Source: Lasiodiplodia sp. COLG20 (taxonomy: Eukaryota; Ascomycota; Dothideomycetes; Botryosphaeriales; Botryosphaeriaceae). From it: a DNA stretch of 64,000 nt. Below, piece by piece: positions 11,181 to 22,600 of the stretch; the first letter of the stretch is position 1; each line of letters begins with the position of its first letter. The position numbers and the translations under genes were made by a program. The notes below the pieces were generated by a model. The model ran no database searches, was not told the origin of the DNA, and worked only from the letters and a program-made list of their open reading frames with translations. The stretch is taken from the NCBI GenBank assembly GCA_009801085.1, contig VNWV01000006.1:62001-126000 (forward strand), written 5' to 3'.

Positions 11181-12425
11181 GAGGGAGAGACAGGATTTTC
11201 ACCCTTGCAGCGGGCGTGGCCCGGGTTGGGCGCGGATCGGGGCTGTCGTTTATCAGGAGGCACCTGTTGGTTGCTGCCTGAGCGAGCCGTGGCGGTGCAG
11301 CGGCTGCGAGGGGCAGACACGACGCGAGCGAGGCTGAGGCGGCGATCGATGCTGAGATGGCAGTGCCCGTGCGGGATGAGATAGATGGCGTTGCGCAGTG
11401 AGTGGAGTCGCAGTGGTGGCCGTAAAAGGAATGCAGTGCGGAGGAGGCTTGACGGGCGGAAGGACGGGAGGGCGCAGCTGAAAGCGGGCGCTTGCCAACG
11501 GCCTGTCACGTGGCACCCGGCCATGGCTAAGTGCCGCAGCCTGAGACTGTGCGCGACCCACGTCTGTGGTTTGAGATGATGACCATCATGGTGGCTGGAA
11601 GGATTCCCAAGGCTGATGGTGTCGCAGTCGGTGCCTCCGAAATGTCCGAGCGTCGCCAATTCCCGATCGAGCGACCAGTGCGAGCCAATCGGACCAATTT
11701 CGTTGCGTCAATCACCAGCGAGAATAATAGACATCGTGACTTTCTCATAGGTTTCATCTATAGGTATTGTACGGAAGTCGATCTAATCTGATGACTTGTT
11801 CCAGGCCGCTATCAATTGCTAAGTAAGCGCATCTACAGCAAAAGCACATTTACAAAGTTGCGATACGTTCACTTTATTTAAATCGACAGCCTTGAATGGG
11901 CGGTAAGCGTTCATACACAGGCAGACAACTGCTAAAGATGAAAGAATATTCCCTACAAAATCAAAGAAAGTCGGACGATAATCGATGCGAACACGTATAA
12001 GCCCTATTGTCGGTGATGAGGAGATCAGTTCGCACTGCTTACCCAATCCTCGCACAGGGCATTCCAATCGGGTAAGCAGTGCGAACCAATTAGAAGCATT
12101 TCATCAACTCGCATCAACGATGGCCAAGTAATCACAAGGCGCATGTGGAGTCTATATACGAAGTGCCCAGATAATCAATAAAATTTTGCTCGTACACGAG
12201 GCACTCCACAAGTAATCATGAGATACTGACTGAGAACACCAGCCCATGAATACTCTTGCCAAGAGGCTCGTGGTGAATTTCTTGTTTCGAAGAAGTGCAT
12301 CTCTACGAAGTCTTGCGATGTAATGGAAAACTTCAATCTGAATTAAGATAAAAAAAAACTTTTATACATTATTCATGACATAAACTCTAGTAGTGACAAC
12401 AGACTCCTTGAATCAATCACGCCAA
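11181..12425. other. Intergenic between regulator and membrane protein gene
   Basis: About 1.2 kb: promoter of the minus-strand Zn2Cys6 gene on the left and 3' flank of the membrane protein gene on the right. No gene is recognised. It holds CAGTGCGAGCCAAT at 11676-11689, CAGTGCGAACCAAT at 12077-12090, and the 17-bp inverted repeat listed separately. Confidence 0.5.
12028..12086. repeat. Perfect 17-bp inverted repeat with 25-nt loop
   Basis: GTTCGCACTGCTTACCC at 12028-12044 is followed at 12070-12086 by its exact reverse complement. The core CGCACTGCTTACC recurs as CGCACTGCTAACC at 13661-13673. The right arm runs into CCAAT. It could be a paired protein-binding site, a transcript hairpin or a mobile-element end. 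Confidence 0.75.
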
Positions 12426-13358
12426 CTATGCCCTCCTCGTTCTATCATCCAGCTCCACCCTGCCACTGCTGTCCTCCTCATCCAGCTTCATTCTTGACCT
12501 CTCCCACATCGACACATCTCCCACCTCCTCCGTCTTGCCCTCCACAACTTTCTTCTCCGCCTCTCTCATCGCCAGTGTTTCCTCTCGCGTAATAACCCTC
12601 ACCGTAAAGCCAACAACTAGATACCACGCCGCAGCCACTGCCTCCTCCAGCAAAGCCATGCACAAGAAAATCGTCACACTTCCCGTAATGGCGCTGAATC
12701 TCTCCACTTCCCCCAAGATATCCAGCACCAAATACAACAACCTCACAAACAAAAACGGCAGACTGCCCACCAGCGCGACAAGCACCCTCATCTCTCCCAC
12801 CTCCACCTCCCCCCGATAACAAACAAACATGACCGCCGCCCCAGCCGCGATGGCCGCGAAAGCAACAACATACAAGATAGCCGCAGCGCGCGCAGTGCCC
12901 GAGTGGTGCTGGATACCGCTTTCGACCTCCTCCCTGCTGAGGCCCCTGTAGGCAACACTAGCACAGATAAACGCCGCCGTGATAACGAGATCGAGCACGT
13001 TCATCTGGCGCGACGTGACGCGCAACACCGGACTACGGCCCTCCTGCACCCTCTTCGCGGCGACGAGGTCGCGCAGGCGGCGCAGCAGGCCGAGGGCGGC
13101 GAAGAGCAGCGGGCTCAGGCCATCGACGGCGAAGGTCGCGGCGGCGAGGCGGTAGCCGTACGCGTCCGGGTTGGCGCTGGCGGCGAGCTCGAGCGAGCCG
13201 TACAGGATGCGCGAGATGGAGAAGGTCGCGAGGACGAACCACGACTCCCACGATTGGCGGAAGCCGTGGCGGTGGATGAGGAGGATGGAGGCGAGGAGGG
13301 CGGGCGTGTAGAAGATTATGACCAGGATGGCGACGATGTCGCGGTAGCTGAGGTTCAT
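12426..13358 (-). CDS. DUF7702-like integral membrane protein
   Basis: A 310-residue, single-exon protein with about seven predicted membrane helices, including AILVIIFYTPALLASILLI, the IHRHGF turn, a Ser/Arg-bearing second helix (FVLATFSISRILYGSLEL), AAATFAVDGLSPLLFAALGL, and later helices around 130-150, 165-185, 200-220 and 235-260. The pattern xHGFxxSW...SRI, then an intracellular loop after LLRR, matches the fungal DUF7702 family, whose function is unknown. The charged C-terminal tail is cytosolic by prediction. The paralog at 14112-14924 is divergently transcribed from the shared 753-bp spacer. A role as receptor or transporter cannot be told from sequence. Confidence 0.75.
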   Translation of the reverse strand: MNLSYRDIVAILVIIFYTPALLASILLIHRHGFRQSWESWFVLATFSISRILYGSLELAASANPDAYGYRLAAATFAVDGLSPLLFAALGLLRRLRDLVAAKRVQEGRSPVLRVTSRQMNVLDLVITAAFICASVAYRGLSREEVESGIQHHSGTARAAAILYVVAFAAIAAGAAVMFVCYRGEVEVGEMRVLVALVGSLPFLFVRLLYLVLDILGEVERFSAITGSVTIFLCMALLEEAVAAAWYLVVGFTVRVITREETLAMREAEKKVVEGKTEEVGDVSMWERSRMKLDEEDSSGRVELDDRTRRA

Positions 13359-13658
13359 TGTGGTTTTTTGTTGTTGATTGTCTGTTTGTTGTAGCTGGCT
13401 GCGCTAGTGATGGCGGTGACTTTGGGTTACAGCGCCGGAGGATAATAGTCTGGTAGAGAGGGTTCAATGGAACAATAGACAGGAACAAGGGCCCAGGTCT
13501 GACAGGTCCAGAAGATAGTGCTGACAGGTCGGGACTCTGGAGGTCCAGTAGTGGTACCCTTTAGTTGATATAAACGTGGGACGCATGGGTGTTAGCATAG
13601 CCACCAGGCAAGGCTGACATGTCGAGGGCCCGCGCTATCGCCAAGATTGGAAAGTAGC

Positions 13659-13694
13659 CTCGCACTGCTAACCGCATTTGTCCACCAGTGCGAG
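13659..13694. promoter_or_regulatory. Inverted repeat CTCGCACTG/CAGTGCGAG in divergent promoter
   Basis: A 9-bp inverted repeat with an 18-nt spacer lies between the two divergent DUF7702-like genes. The left arm extends as CGCACTGCTAACC, matching the hairpin at 12031-12043 in 12 of 13 positions. Its place between two paralogs suggests a shared control site, which is inference. Confidence 0.45.
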
Positions 13695-14111
13695 ATCTCG
13701 GCCTCGCAGAGCTCTCCTGCATTCCATTAACCACCACCAGCTTCAAGTCGCGAAGAGGCGCAGCCATGCTACCCATCGTGACCGCCCTTTCTGCTCCAAG
13801 TCGAGAGCTGATAAGCGACTCAGCCGCATGAGATCCATCTTGAAATCGACTATAAAGCTCCCAGGCATCGCACTGCCAAGGTTGTCTCACCTCACCAACC
13901 TGCTAAGCTTTTGCCAACACTTCTGTACATCATTACAGAACCTTCTCTTGGTCATCCCTTCCTATTCGATCAGTGGTCACCAAGACCCTGACTCCAAACA
14001 TCCAATCCCCAAGTCCGCTCCCAGCGGCCCCCAAAAACCAACAGCCAAGCCGTCGATCTCCATCCTTCGAGGCAAAATACTAGAAAAGAACCAAGGAAGA
14101 AACCAGGCACG

Positions 14112-14924
14112 ATGACGCACCTGACCGCCCGAAACAACATCTCGATCGCCCTCATCATCCTCTACGTGCCGTCACTCATCCTCTCGACCTTCCTCACCAT
14201 CCGCCACGGCCTGGGCCGCTCGTCCGGCTGGCGCTTCCTGCTCACCTTCTCGCTGGCCCGCATCCTGGCCGCGTGCTTCCAGCTGCGCACCATCGCCGAC
14301 CCGACCAACGTCTCGCTCTACATCGGCGAGTGGGTGCTGCTGGGCATCGCGCTGTCGCCGCTCGAGCTGATCTCGCTCGGCTTCCTCTCGCGCATCCTGT
14401 CCAGCATCAACGACAAGGGCGGCCGGGCCACCGTCGTGACGCCGCGCCACGTGCGCCTGGTGCAGCTGCTCAACACGGCCGGTCTGGGCTTGGCCATCGG
14501 CGGCGGCGTCGAGGCCAGCGAGAACATCACCCCCAGCGGCGCCGTCACCGTCTCGTCCCTGACCAAGGCCGCCATCGCCCTGTTCATCGTGTCCTGGGGC
14601 TTCATCGTCATCTTCACGGTGCTGACCTGGCCCAGCATCAGCTATGCTGAGCCTGGCGAGAAGAGGTTGTTGGTCACCGTTGCTGCGACGTCGCCGTTCC
14701 TGCTCGTGCGTGTCGTGTATACGGCAATGAGTGTGTTTGGCGGTAGGCCGAGGTTCAATCCTGTCATGGGTAATCCTTGGTACCTGCTCGGTATGGCTTT
14801 GATTATGGAGCTGATTATTGTGTATATGTTTTTGGCTGTGGGCATGACGTTGAAAAAGGTGGAGAAGGAGGAGCGGGGAAGGGAGAGCTCGGCGGAGATG
14901 TCGAATAAGGGAATGGTGGTTTGA
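14112..14924 (+). CDS. DUF7702-like integral membrane protein, paralog
   Basis: A 270-residue intron-free membrane protein with the same layout as the neighbour at 12426-13358: NISIALIILYVPSLILSTFL, then IRHGLGRSSGWRFLL, SLARILAACFQLRTIAD and LLGIALSPLELISLGFLSR. Four further helices follow at about 120-135, 150-175, 185-205 and 220-245, with a short charged tail. RHGxxRSSGW and the SxxRILxAxxxL helix are the clearest family marks. The first part (to about 14640) is markedly GC-rich with C/G third positions, while the last 90 codons are AT-richer, which is unusual within one gene. The ATG at 14112 is the first in the frame that precedes helix 1. It is divergent from its paralog, so common regulation is plausible. 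Confidence 0.75.
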   Translation: MTHLTARNNISIALIILYVPSLILSTFLTIRHGLGRSSGWRFLLTFSLARILAACFQLRTIADPTNVSLYIGEWVLLGIALSPLELISLGFLSRILSSINDKGGRATVVTPRHVRLVQLLNTAGLGLAIGGGVEASENITPSGAVTVSSLTKAAIALFIVSWGFIVIFTVLTWPSISYAEPGEKRLLVTVAATSPFLLVRVVYTAMSVFGGRPRFNPVMGNPWYLLGMALIMELIIVYMFLAVGMTLKKVEKEERGRESSAEMSNKGMVV

Positions 14925-15189
14925 AGAGCGAGGTTTGTAAATAGGAGAATGGTAGCGTTTAACATAGAAAGATGGTGGCGTTTGATGTATGCTGGGTTCC
15001 TAGAATTTGGTTTTGTTGGTTAAGTAAATAGAAGAGAACACAACAGAATATAGTTCGATATCACATGCTTCCCTTTCGGTTTGCACACTTTAGCGAAGCA
15101 TTGCAGAGATTGTTCGGATTTGGTACCTGCCAATTTTTGGTTTGTTTACACACCATCCGTCGTTACAACTTCCATGAATAGGTTTCTTC

Positions 15190-16360
15190 CTACTCCATAG
15201 TGAGCACAGCTCTGAACCTGACCTTCCCGCTCATCATGTGCTCCATCGCCTCATTCGCCTTGCTAAGAGGGAATGGCTCCACCATGCACTCTACGCCATG
15301 CGTTTGTGCAAAGGCAATGGCTTCTTCGGAGTCGAGGGCGTGTCCGGAGGGCCAGCCACGAACGCTAATTCCCTTCAATATCATGGGGATGGTGTTGACG
15401 GTGATCTCGCCAACTGGAGCAAGGATCACGACCTGACCGCCCGCGGCGCAGCCGTTTACCAGATCACCCATGATGCTGGGGTTGGGTGCGGTCACAACAA
15501 CCAGGTCAGCACCACCCATCTTCTGCAGAGCCTCGGCAGTGTTCTCCTTGCTGCCGTCAACGTAGTCGGTAGCACCGAGCTTTGTGGCAAAATCCCTCTT
15601 GCTTCCGTCCCGGGAGAGGGCGACGGTGCGGTAGCCCATTTTCCTGGAGTATTGAACGGCCAAATGTCCCAGGCCTCCGAGGCCCTGAATGGCGACGACA
15701 CCTCCGGCCGTGACCTTCATGTTTCTCATCGCATTGAAGACTGTAACACCAGCGCAGAGCAGGGGCGCAGCCTTAACGGGGTCGATGCCTTCGGGGATTC
15801 TGACGGCGGCTTCGGTGCGGAGAAGGACGTACTCGGCGTCTGCACAACGTTAGCAAAGAGCGGGGAGAACGCTCGCAAGGAACACTCACATCCACCGTCC
15901 TGAGTGACTCCGTTGATGGCTTCGTTGTCACACATCTGGAAGAGACCGCGGTTGCACTGCCTGCACAGACCGTCATGACCGCCATGCCAGGGCCCGCCTT
16001 CGGTCCAGTCAGCTACCGCCAGATAATCAAGTTCACACAAAGCTCACCAACAATGTCTCCGACTTTCCACTTCTTCTCGTCGGGGCCAAGGGCAACAACG
16101 CTGCCAATCACCTCGTGGCCGGGAACGATGGGCCTGTGGAACATGTCAGCGGCAAAGTGCGCAAGCGGGAACTCAACGTACGGGTTTCCAAATCCGCCAG
16201 TGCGCACAACCTCGTCGGAGTGGCAGACACCGCAAGCCTTGACCTTGACCAAGATTTGACCATGCTGGGGCTCCTTGAGCGGGACGTCCTTGATATTCAG
16301 CTTGCCATTGGCCTCTTCAACCACGGCGGCCTTGTAGGTTTTGGGGAGACTGGGCGACAT
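15190..16360 (-). CDS. Zinc-dependent alcohol dehydrogenase (MDR family)
   Basis: A predicted 356-residue NAD(P)-dependent zinc alcohol dehydrogenase. Exons are 16360-16048, 15997-15890 and 15839-15190, with introns at 15998-16047 and 15840-15889 (both 50 bp, GTGAGY...AG). Catalytic zinc ligands are C46 in ACGVCHSDE and H82 in GHEVIG. The structural zinc loop is HGGHDGLCRQCNRGLFQMC. The Rossmann motif is AIQGLGGLGHLAVQYSRKMG. The sequence AEYVLLRTEAAVRIPEGIDP and the LLCAGVTVFNAM block are standard for the short-type fungal ADH family. A start at 16360 (GAAAATGTCG) fits Kozak and family length; an ATG ten codons upstream (16390) is in frame but in poorer context. The substrate (ethanol, aromatic or other) cannot be read from sequence. 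Likely cytosolic. Confidence 0.88.
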
Positions 16361-17261
16361 TTTCGGGAGATGCTTCAGTATCGTCTGCATGAAGTGGGGA
16401 GGTTTCTGCTGCTTTTTGATTTCTGCTTCGAGTGAGGGGCTATTTAAGAAAAGAGCTCTCCCAGCTGGAGCTGCAGCACCAAGGCTGAGGCTGACGTCGA
16501 CACGGCGCTATCATGGCCGCTAATACCGGGCCCGTATGCAAGCTAAGGCCTCGAACAGGCTCTGAGGGGTGATAACGGTCTGGTAGCGCCAATTAAGGTT
16601 GTTTCTTTGACGCCATGGTTGCGGGGCAGATGTTGACTAAACGCATGAGATGTTATTGTCAGCCAGCACATGCACCCTGAATAAGTAAACTGGACACGAA
16701 AAAGTCCTGTGCATTGTGCTTTTTTGAAACCACGGAACGGAGATAAGGTCGATACCCGATGTAAGAGTCGCCTAGAGCAATAAAGTGGCAGCATCTGACG
16801 AGTCAGCAATCCTCCAGAACGCCGCAGATGTCGCAGACAAGCCTGAACGGGGAAATGTGCCCCGCCACGAGCAGAATTAGGCGGATCGACGCAAATACAA
16901 GACGTGCAGCACGGACAATTCTCCGTACACAAAAACCAGCGGCTTCTCTACATCGCCAGGGCGGTGGAGGGTTGAAATTGAATTGCTTGAAAAGAGGACT
17001 GTGGGTGACATTTTCGCGGAGCAGGGATGGAGCTGCATGCGGGGTCCTGTTAACAGAAGGGCGGAAGGAAGGCTGACAGTGCGGGCGGAGCGGATTGATG
17101 ATGTCAGTGCTCGGACGCGGCGGGGGGAAAGCACGACTCGCCAACCATACGAAATAGCAGCTGGCCCCCCATTCGTTGGCGATACGGCGCGTCGCCAAGA
17201 CCGCCGCAATCTTCGCGGCGCGCGTGTTGCAGCTCTCAAAACTCCCCCGTTACTGCTCACC
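16361..17261. promoter_or_regulatory. Shared promoter region of divergent ADH and nucleoside hydrolase genes
   Basis: About 900 bp between two genes transcribed away from each other. Frames in it show no family features. No specific binding site is assigned. Confidence 0.4.
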
Positions 17262-18441
17262 ATGTTAGTGTCGCCTCGTCATTTGTTGCGTTTCGCGCTG
17301 GCTTCCGTGCCGCTGGCCTCTGTCGCGACAGCCAAGAAGAACTTGATCATCGACACCGATCTGTTCTCCGACGTGGACGACGCCGGCGCGCTTCTCCTGG
17401 CCGCTACCTCCGGCAATGTGAACCTCCTCGCAGTCAATGTCAATTACCCCAGCTCTTACTCGGCCCTTGCTGCATCAGCCATCCTCGCCCACTACGGCCA
17501 CAAGGATCTTCCCATTGGCGTTGTGCGGCCCCTGACCAATGAATCCTTCTTCGACGACTTTTACTTCGAGTTGGGGGAGTACGCAAGCAAGGTCGCTTAC
17601 CATTGGTCTGGCGGGTCGATGTCATGGGGTGATGCCGGCTCCGCTTGGGACCCGGTCTCGCTCTACAGGAAAGTCCTGGCCGAACAAGAAGACGGCAGCG
17701 TGACCATTGCGTCCATTGGTTTCTTCGACAACGTACGAGGCAATGCATGACCCTCGTGCCAGATAGGTCTGCTAACTTTGTCCCGTAGCTTTCCGGGTTG
17801 CTGAACTCCACGGCCGACGCGTACTCCAGCAGTTCCGGTCTCGAACTCGTCCAAAGTAAAGTTGCGGAGCTCGTCGTCATGGGCGGCGGATACCCATCTG
17901 GCTATGAATACAACTTCTGGGTATGTCCGACTGGAATCCGTTCGATCCGCGTATTCATGGCTGAATGGAGGTTACACAGGGTTCGAATAGCTCGCTGACT
18001 GCACATGTGGTGAACAACTGGCCCGGTAAAATGACGTTTTCAGGTAGGACACTGTCGCCACGGTCGCCCCATTTGTACATTGCTCATGCCACCACAGGGA
18101 GCGAACTGGGCGGGAACGTGACATCCGGCGCCTCTCTGACCGTTGAGGCTCCTGCAGGCGACCCAGTTGCCGCCGCTTACCGCTGGTACACGGGATACAA
18201 TGTTTCGCGATTTAGCTGGGATCCTCTTACCGTTCTCTACGCCTGTGAAGGGACGGCCGACCTCTTCGAGTATGCGAACGATTTCGGCTACAACCATGTG
18301 TACCCGAACGGAAGCAATACCTGGGTCTACGACGAGACGGCGACGAACCAGCATTGGCTGCAATTGAAGGTGGATAACGAGACGGCTGCCAGGGAGCTGG
18401 ACCGTCTTTACTTAGAGGGTGCCGTCTCCGCACTTAGTTAA
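17262..18441 (+). CDS. Secreted inosine-uridine-type nucleoside hydrolase
   Basis: A predicted 336-residue nucleoside N-ribohydrolase. It would cleave ribonucleosides to base and ribose, supporting nucleoside salvage outside the cell. Four exons: 17262-17732, 17789-17920, 17980-18043 and 18098-18441, with introns of 54-59 bp. The N-terminal stretch LLRFALASVPLASVATA is a likely signal peptide. The mature enzyme opens with NLIIDTDLFSDVDDAGALLL, carrying the Asp cluster that binds calcium and ribose. VTIASIGFFDN/LSGLLNS, VAELVVMGGGYPSG, and the C-terminal SWDPLTVLYACEG, which holds the conserved late Asp, support the fold. Several NxS/T sites (NES, NSS, NVT, NVS) fit secretion. Phases agree at all junctions. 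Which nucleoside is preferred is not clear. Confidence 0.87.
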
Positions 18442-19693
18442 AAAGCCACTGACCATCAAGGTAATCATAATACATCATTCACCGCCTACGGCTGTTTCAG
18501 CCCCGTGAAGCACGGCGGAGCATAGCCCCACCACGTCAGATGGCGCTGGGCGCACGTCAATCCCGCCGCCATAGCTGCAACCATGCCTGCACTTCCCGGA
18601 GCCAGTTAGCGGCGGTAACCGGTACTTCACGGCAGTTTCCTGTCACAGCCGGATCCGGGGCGGAAACGCTTGGGATCCGCCTGATCTACCCCGGGCACAA
18701 GCGGACCTTTCCGGGTTTGGTCGGTCATTTCGAAAAGTCCGAAAGCCCCGGCATCGCCAACACAACATTCGCTGCCTCTATGATCTTCGAAACCGAGCCT
18801 CTGGCCCCGGATTTTTGTCAGCTCGCTTTTTTGAGGCCGAGACCGAAGCAGTATCTTGAACACGTCTCCGCTGCCTGGCCAATGCTGGCCCCTCATGCGG
18901 TGTGCTTACCCATCTCATCAATCCCATCCACAGATGGTGCGCTGCAACAGTCAGGAGCTGTAAATGTGCTAGGGTCAACGTGTACCTTTCAAATAAGGAA
19001 TGTTTGTAGCTAGAAGCTACAATTGCTCACCGCTGCCGTCTTTTTTTCGTCTCGCCATGGCCAGGTTCTGAGCTTGGAAGGTCTCGAGATAGCTCGGAAC
19101 GGGAGGGAAGAGCACGCAACGAACTCAACAATGCTGTGACGGACGCGCCGGGACTGATATCTTCCTTGATCCGCAAACTGCAAGACATATCAGCCACATC
19201 GGCCGAGATACGTGCCTGCTATGAGGTCTAGCCCTTGGCGGCGTCCCTGTTAGGGCGGAGGTGCGCGTGGCACGAAATGTCCGATTTCCGCGCTGCGTAT
19301 CAACGGTCCCGCCAATCTGGCGCCCCATGCTCGCCCCTAGCTCAATAAGAAAATGTTGCGAACATCCTAGCGTCCGCTCCGGACTGGTAGTCGGGCTCAT
19401 TTTCCTCCGACTTGGGCTTTGCTGCCTTCGGACGATGACCCAGGGTCCTTCCGGCTCTCTGGGAATCTCCGTATCAGGGCGTTGCCGTACCCGCACCTGG
19501 TATTTCTTTACATTATACTTAACCTCTTCCCTGTTTCTCACACTGTGACAACTCCTCCAATCCCCAAACCCCAAACTTCAAGAGGCCATTGCCGAGCTGG
19601 GTTTCTCTTTGTCCGAAGTCCTTGATTGACAACCCATACGGCAGCCTCACTCTCCTCTTTGGCCCCCGCCTCTCAGTAGGCAATCAATCCAAC
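18442..19693. other. Intergenic / promoter of ABC transporter
   Basis: About 1.25 kb. A 157-codon plus-strand frame at 18540-19013 has no recognisable motif and atypical composition. The stretch nearest the transporter is CT-rich (19500-19600), as is common for fungal promoters and leaders. Confidence 0.45.
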
Positions 19694-22600
19694 ATGGTTC
19701 ACCATCAGGACCACTCGGTAGGCCCCTACCCTGCCGGTATTGGCGAGGAGATTGTCCGAACTCTATCTGGAGAGTCACGACGAGAACGACAAATGCAGGA
19801 CATCGATGCCGACTCCAGGAGTGAGCACTTCGGCTCCGACGATGCGGATGATAAGTCCGAGGAGAAGGGCCACGAAGACCATTCCAGATGGCATCTGGAG
19901 CAAGAAGTGCAAGAGATTCGACGACGCGACGAAGCAGACGGAGGAAAGCAAAGAAAGCTTGGTGTCACTTGGCAGAACCTTACTGTCAAGGGCGTCAGCA
20001 GCGATGCCACCTTCAACGAGAACGTACTCTCACAATTCAACCCCATCGGCAAAAACGACAAGAATGTTCCCATGAAGACCATCATCGACAACTCGCACGG
20101 TTGTGTCAAGCCCGGAGAGATGTTGCTCGTCCTCGGACGCCCCGGCGCGGGATGCACGACATTGTTAAGCATGCTTTCGAATCGCAGACTTGGCTACGCC
20201 GAGATCTCCGGCGACGTTAAATTCGGTACCATGGACTACAAGCAAGCAAAGGCCTACCGTGGCCAGATCGTCATGAACACTGAGGAGGAAATCTTCTTCC
20301 CAACACTGACGGTCGCCCAAACCATGGACTTTGCCACCCGCATGAAGGTTCCTTTCCACCTCCCGCCCGAAGTCAAGACTAAGGAAGAGTACGCTGCTCT
20401 CAACAAGGACTTCCTGATGAGATCAATGGGCATTGCGCACACTGATGACACCAAAGTTGGCAACGAATTCGTCCGCGGTGTTTCCGGCGGTGAGAGGAAG
20501 CGTGTCTCCATCATCGAGTGTCTTGCAACCCGTGGTAGTGTTTTCTGCTGGGACAACTCGACGCGTGGTCTTGATGCTAGCACGGCCCTCGAATGGACGA
20601 AGGCTATGCGCGCCATGACCGACATCCTCGGACTTACCACCATTGTGACCCTCTACCAGGCAGGCAACGGTATCTACAACCAATTCGACAAGGTTCTCAT
20701 TCTTGATGAGGGCAAGCAGATCTACTACGGCCCGCAGAAGGAAGCCGTTCCTTTCATGGAGGAGCTGGGCTTTGTCTGCGACCCCTCTGCCAACCAGGCC
20801 GATTTCTTGACCGGCGTTACCGTCCCCACTGAGCGCCGCATTGCGCCTGGCTACGAGAACAGATTCCCGCGAAACGCCGAAGAAGTCCGTGCTGCCTACG
20901 AACGTTCACCCATCAAACCGAGGATGATCGCCGAATACAACTACCCAGAGACTGAGGACGCCAAGCAAAACACGGTTGACTTTCAGGAGATGACGACCCG
21001 GGACAAGCACAAGAGCTTGAGCAAGAGCTCACCCTTGACCACTGGTTTCCTCACCCAAGTCAAGGCCTGTGTCATCCGTCAATATCAGATCCTGTGGGGT
21101 GACAAAGCAACCTTCATCCTGAAGCAGGTCTCGACCCTCGTGCAGGCCTTGATCGCTGGTTCCCTCTTCTACGATGCTCCCGCTAACTCGGCCGGCCTTT
21201 TCGTTAAAGGCGGTGCTCTGTTCTTCTCTCTCCTGTACAACTCTTTGCTCGCCATGTCGGAAGTCACGGATTCGTTCTCTGGCAGACCGGTTTTGGCCAA
21301 GCATCGCTCATTTGCTCTGTATCACCCAGCGGCCTTCTGTATCGCGCAGATCGCAGCCGATATCCCAGTATTGCTCTTCCAGATCACGCACTTTGGCCTT
21401 GTCGTCTACTTTATGGTTGGCCTGAAGTCGACGGCTGATGCCTTCTTTACCTACTGGATCCTTAACTTTGCGGTTACGATGGCGATGACAGCGCTCTTCC
21501 GACTGATCGGCGCTGCTTTCCCCAATTTCGATGCTGCCTCAAAGGTGTCTGGCTTCCTCATCTCGGCGCTTATCATGTACACTGGCTACATGATCATCAA
21601 GCCCAACATGCATCCATGGTTCGTCTGGATCTTCTGGATTGACCCTCTCGCATATGGATTCGAGGCCCTCTTGGCAAACGAATTCCACGACCAGATCCTT
21701 CCATGCGTTGGTGTCAACATCGTACCTGGAGGACCTGGATACGGTACCGGTGAAGGCGGTCAGGCCTGCGCCGGCGTTGGTGGTGCCGCTGTTGGTGCCA
21801 CCAGCGTCACTGGTGACGACTACCTCGCGTCTCTTTCCTACAGCCACAGCCATGTCTGGCGCAACTTTGGCATTACCTGGGCCTGGTGGGTCTTGTTCGC
21901 TGGCTTGACCATTTACTTCACCACAAGGTGGAAGCAGATGGGTGAGGGTGGCCGCAGTCTACTCATTCCTCGCGAGCAGCAGCACATGGTCAAGCACCTG
22001 CAGCCCCAGGACGAGGAGTCGCAGGCTACTGAGAAGCCTTCTGGCCAATCTGGTTCCGACAACTCTGACGGCACCCTCAACAACCAACTCATCCGTAACA
22101 CCAGCATCTTCACATGGAAGAACTTGACCTACACCGTCAAGACTCCTCATGGCGATCGCGTGCTTCTCGATAACGTCCAAGGCTACGTGAAGCCGGGCAT
22201 GCTTGGTGCCTTGATGGGTTCATCGGGTGCTGGTAAGACCACTCTTCTGGATGTCCTCGCACAGCGCAAGACCGACGGCACGATCCACGGATCCATCATG
22301 GTCGATGGCCGCCCTCTCCCTGTCTCCTTCCAGAGGTCCGCCGGATACGTCGAGCAGCTCGATGTTCACGAGTCTCTTGCCACCGTCCGTGAAGCCCTTG
22401 AATTCTCCGCCCTTCTCCGCCAGTCTCGCGAAACCCCGCGCGAGGAGAAGCTCCGCTACGTGGACACCATTGTCGACCTCCTCGAGCTCCACGATATTGA
22501 GCACACCCTTATTGGTCGCCCCGGTGCCGGTCTGTCCGTGGAACAACGCAAGCGCCTGACCATCGGTGTCGAGCTCGTCTCCAAGCCCAGCATCTTGATC

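Noticed and set aside
18540..19013. 157-codon open frame upstream of the ABC transporter
   Set aside because: Real-looking length, but no motif, signal, intron logic or protein-like composition.
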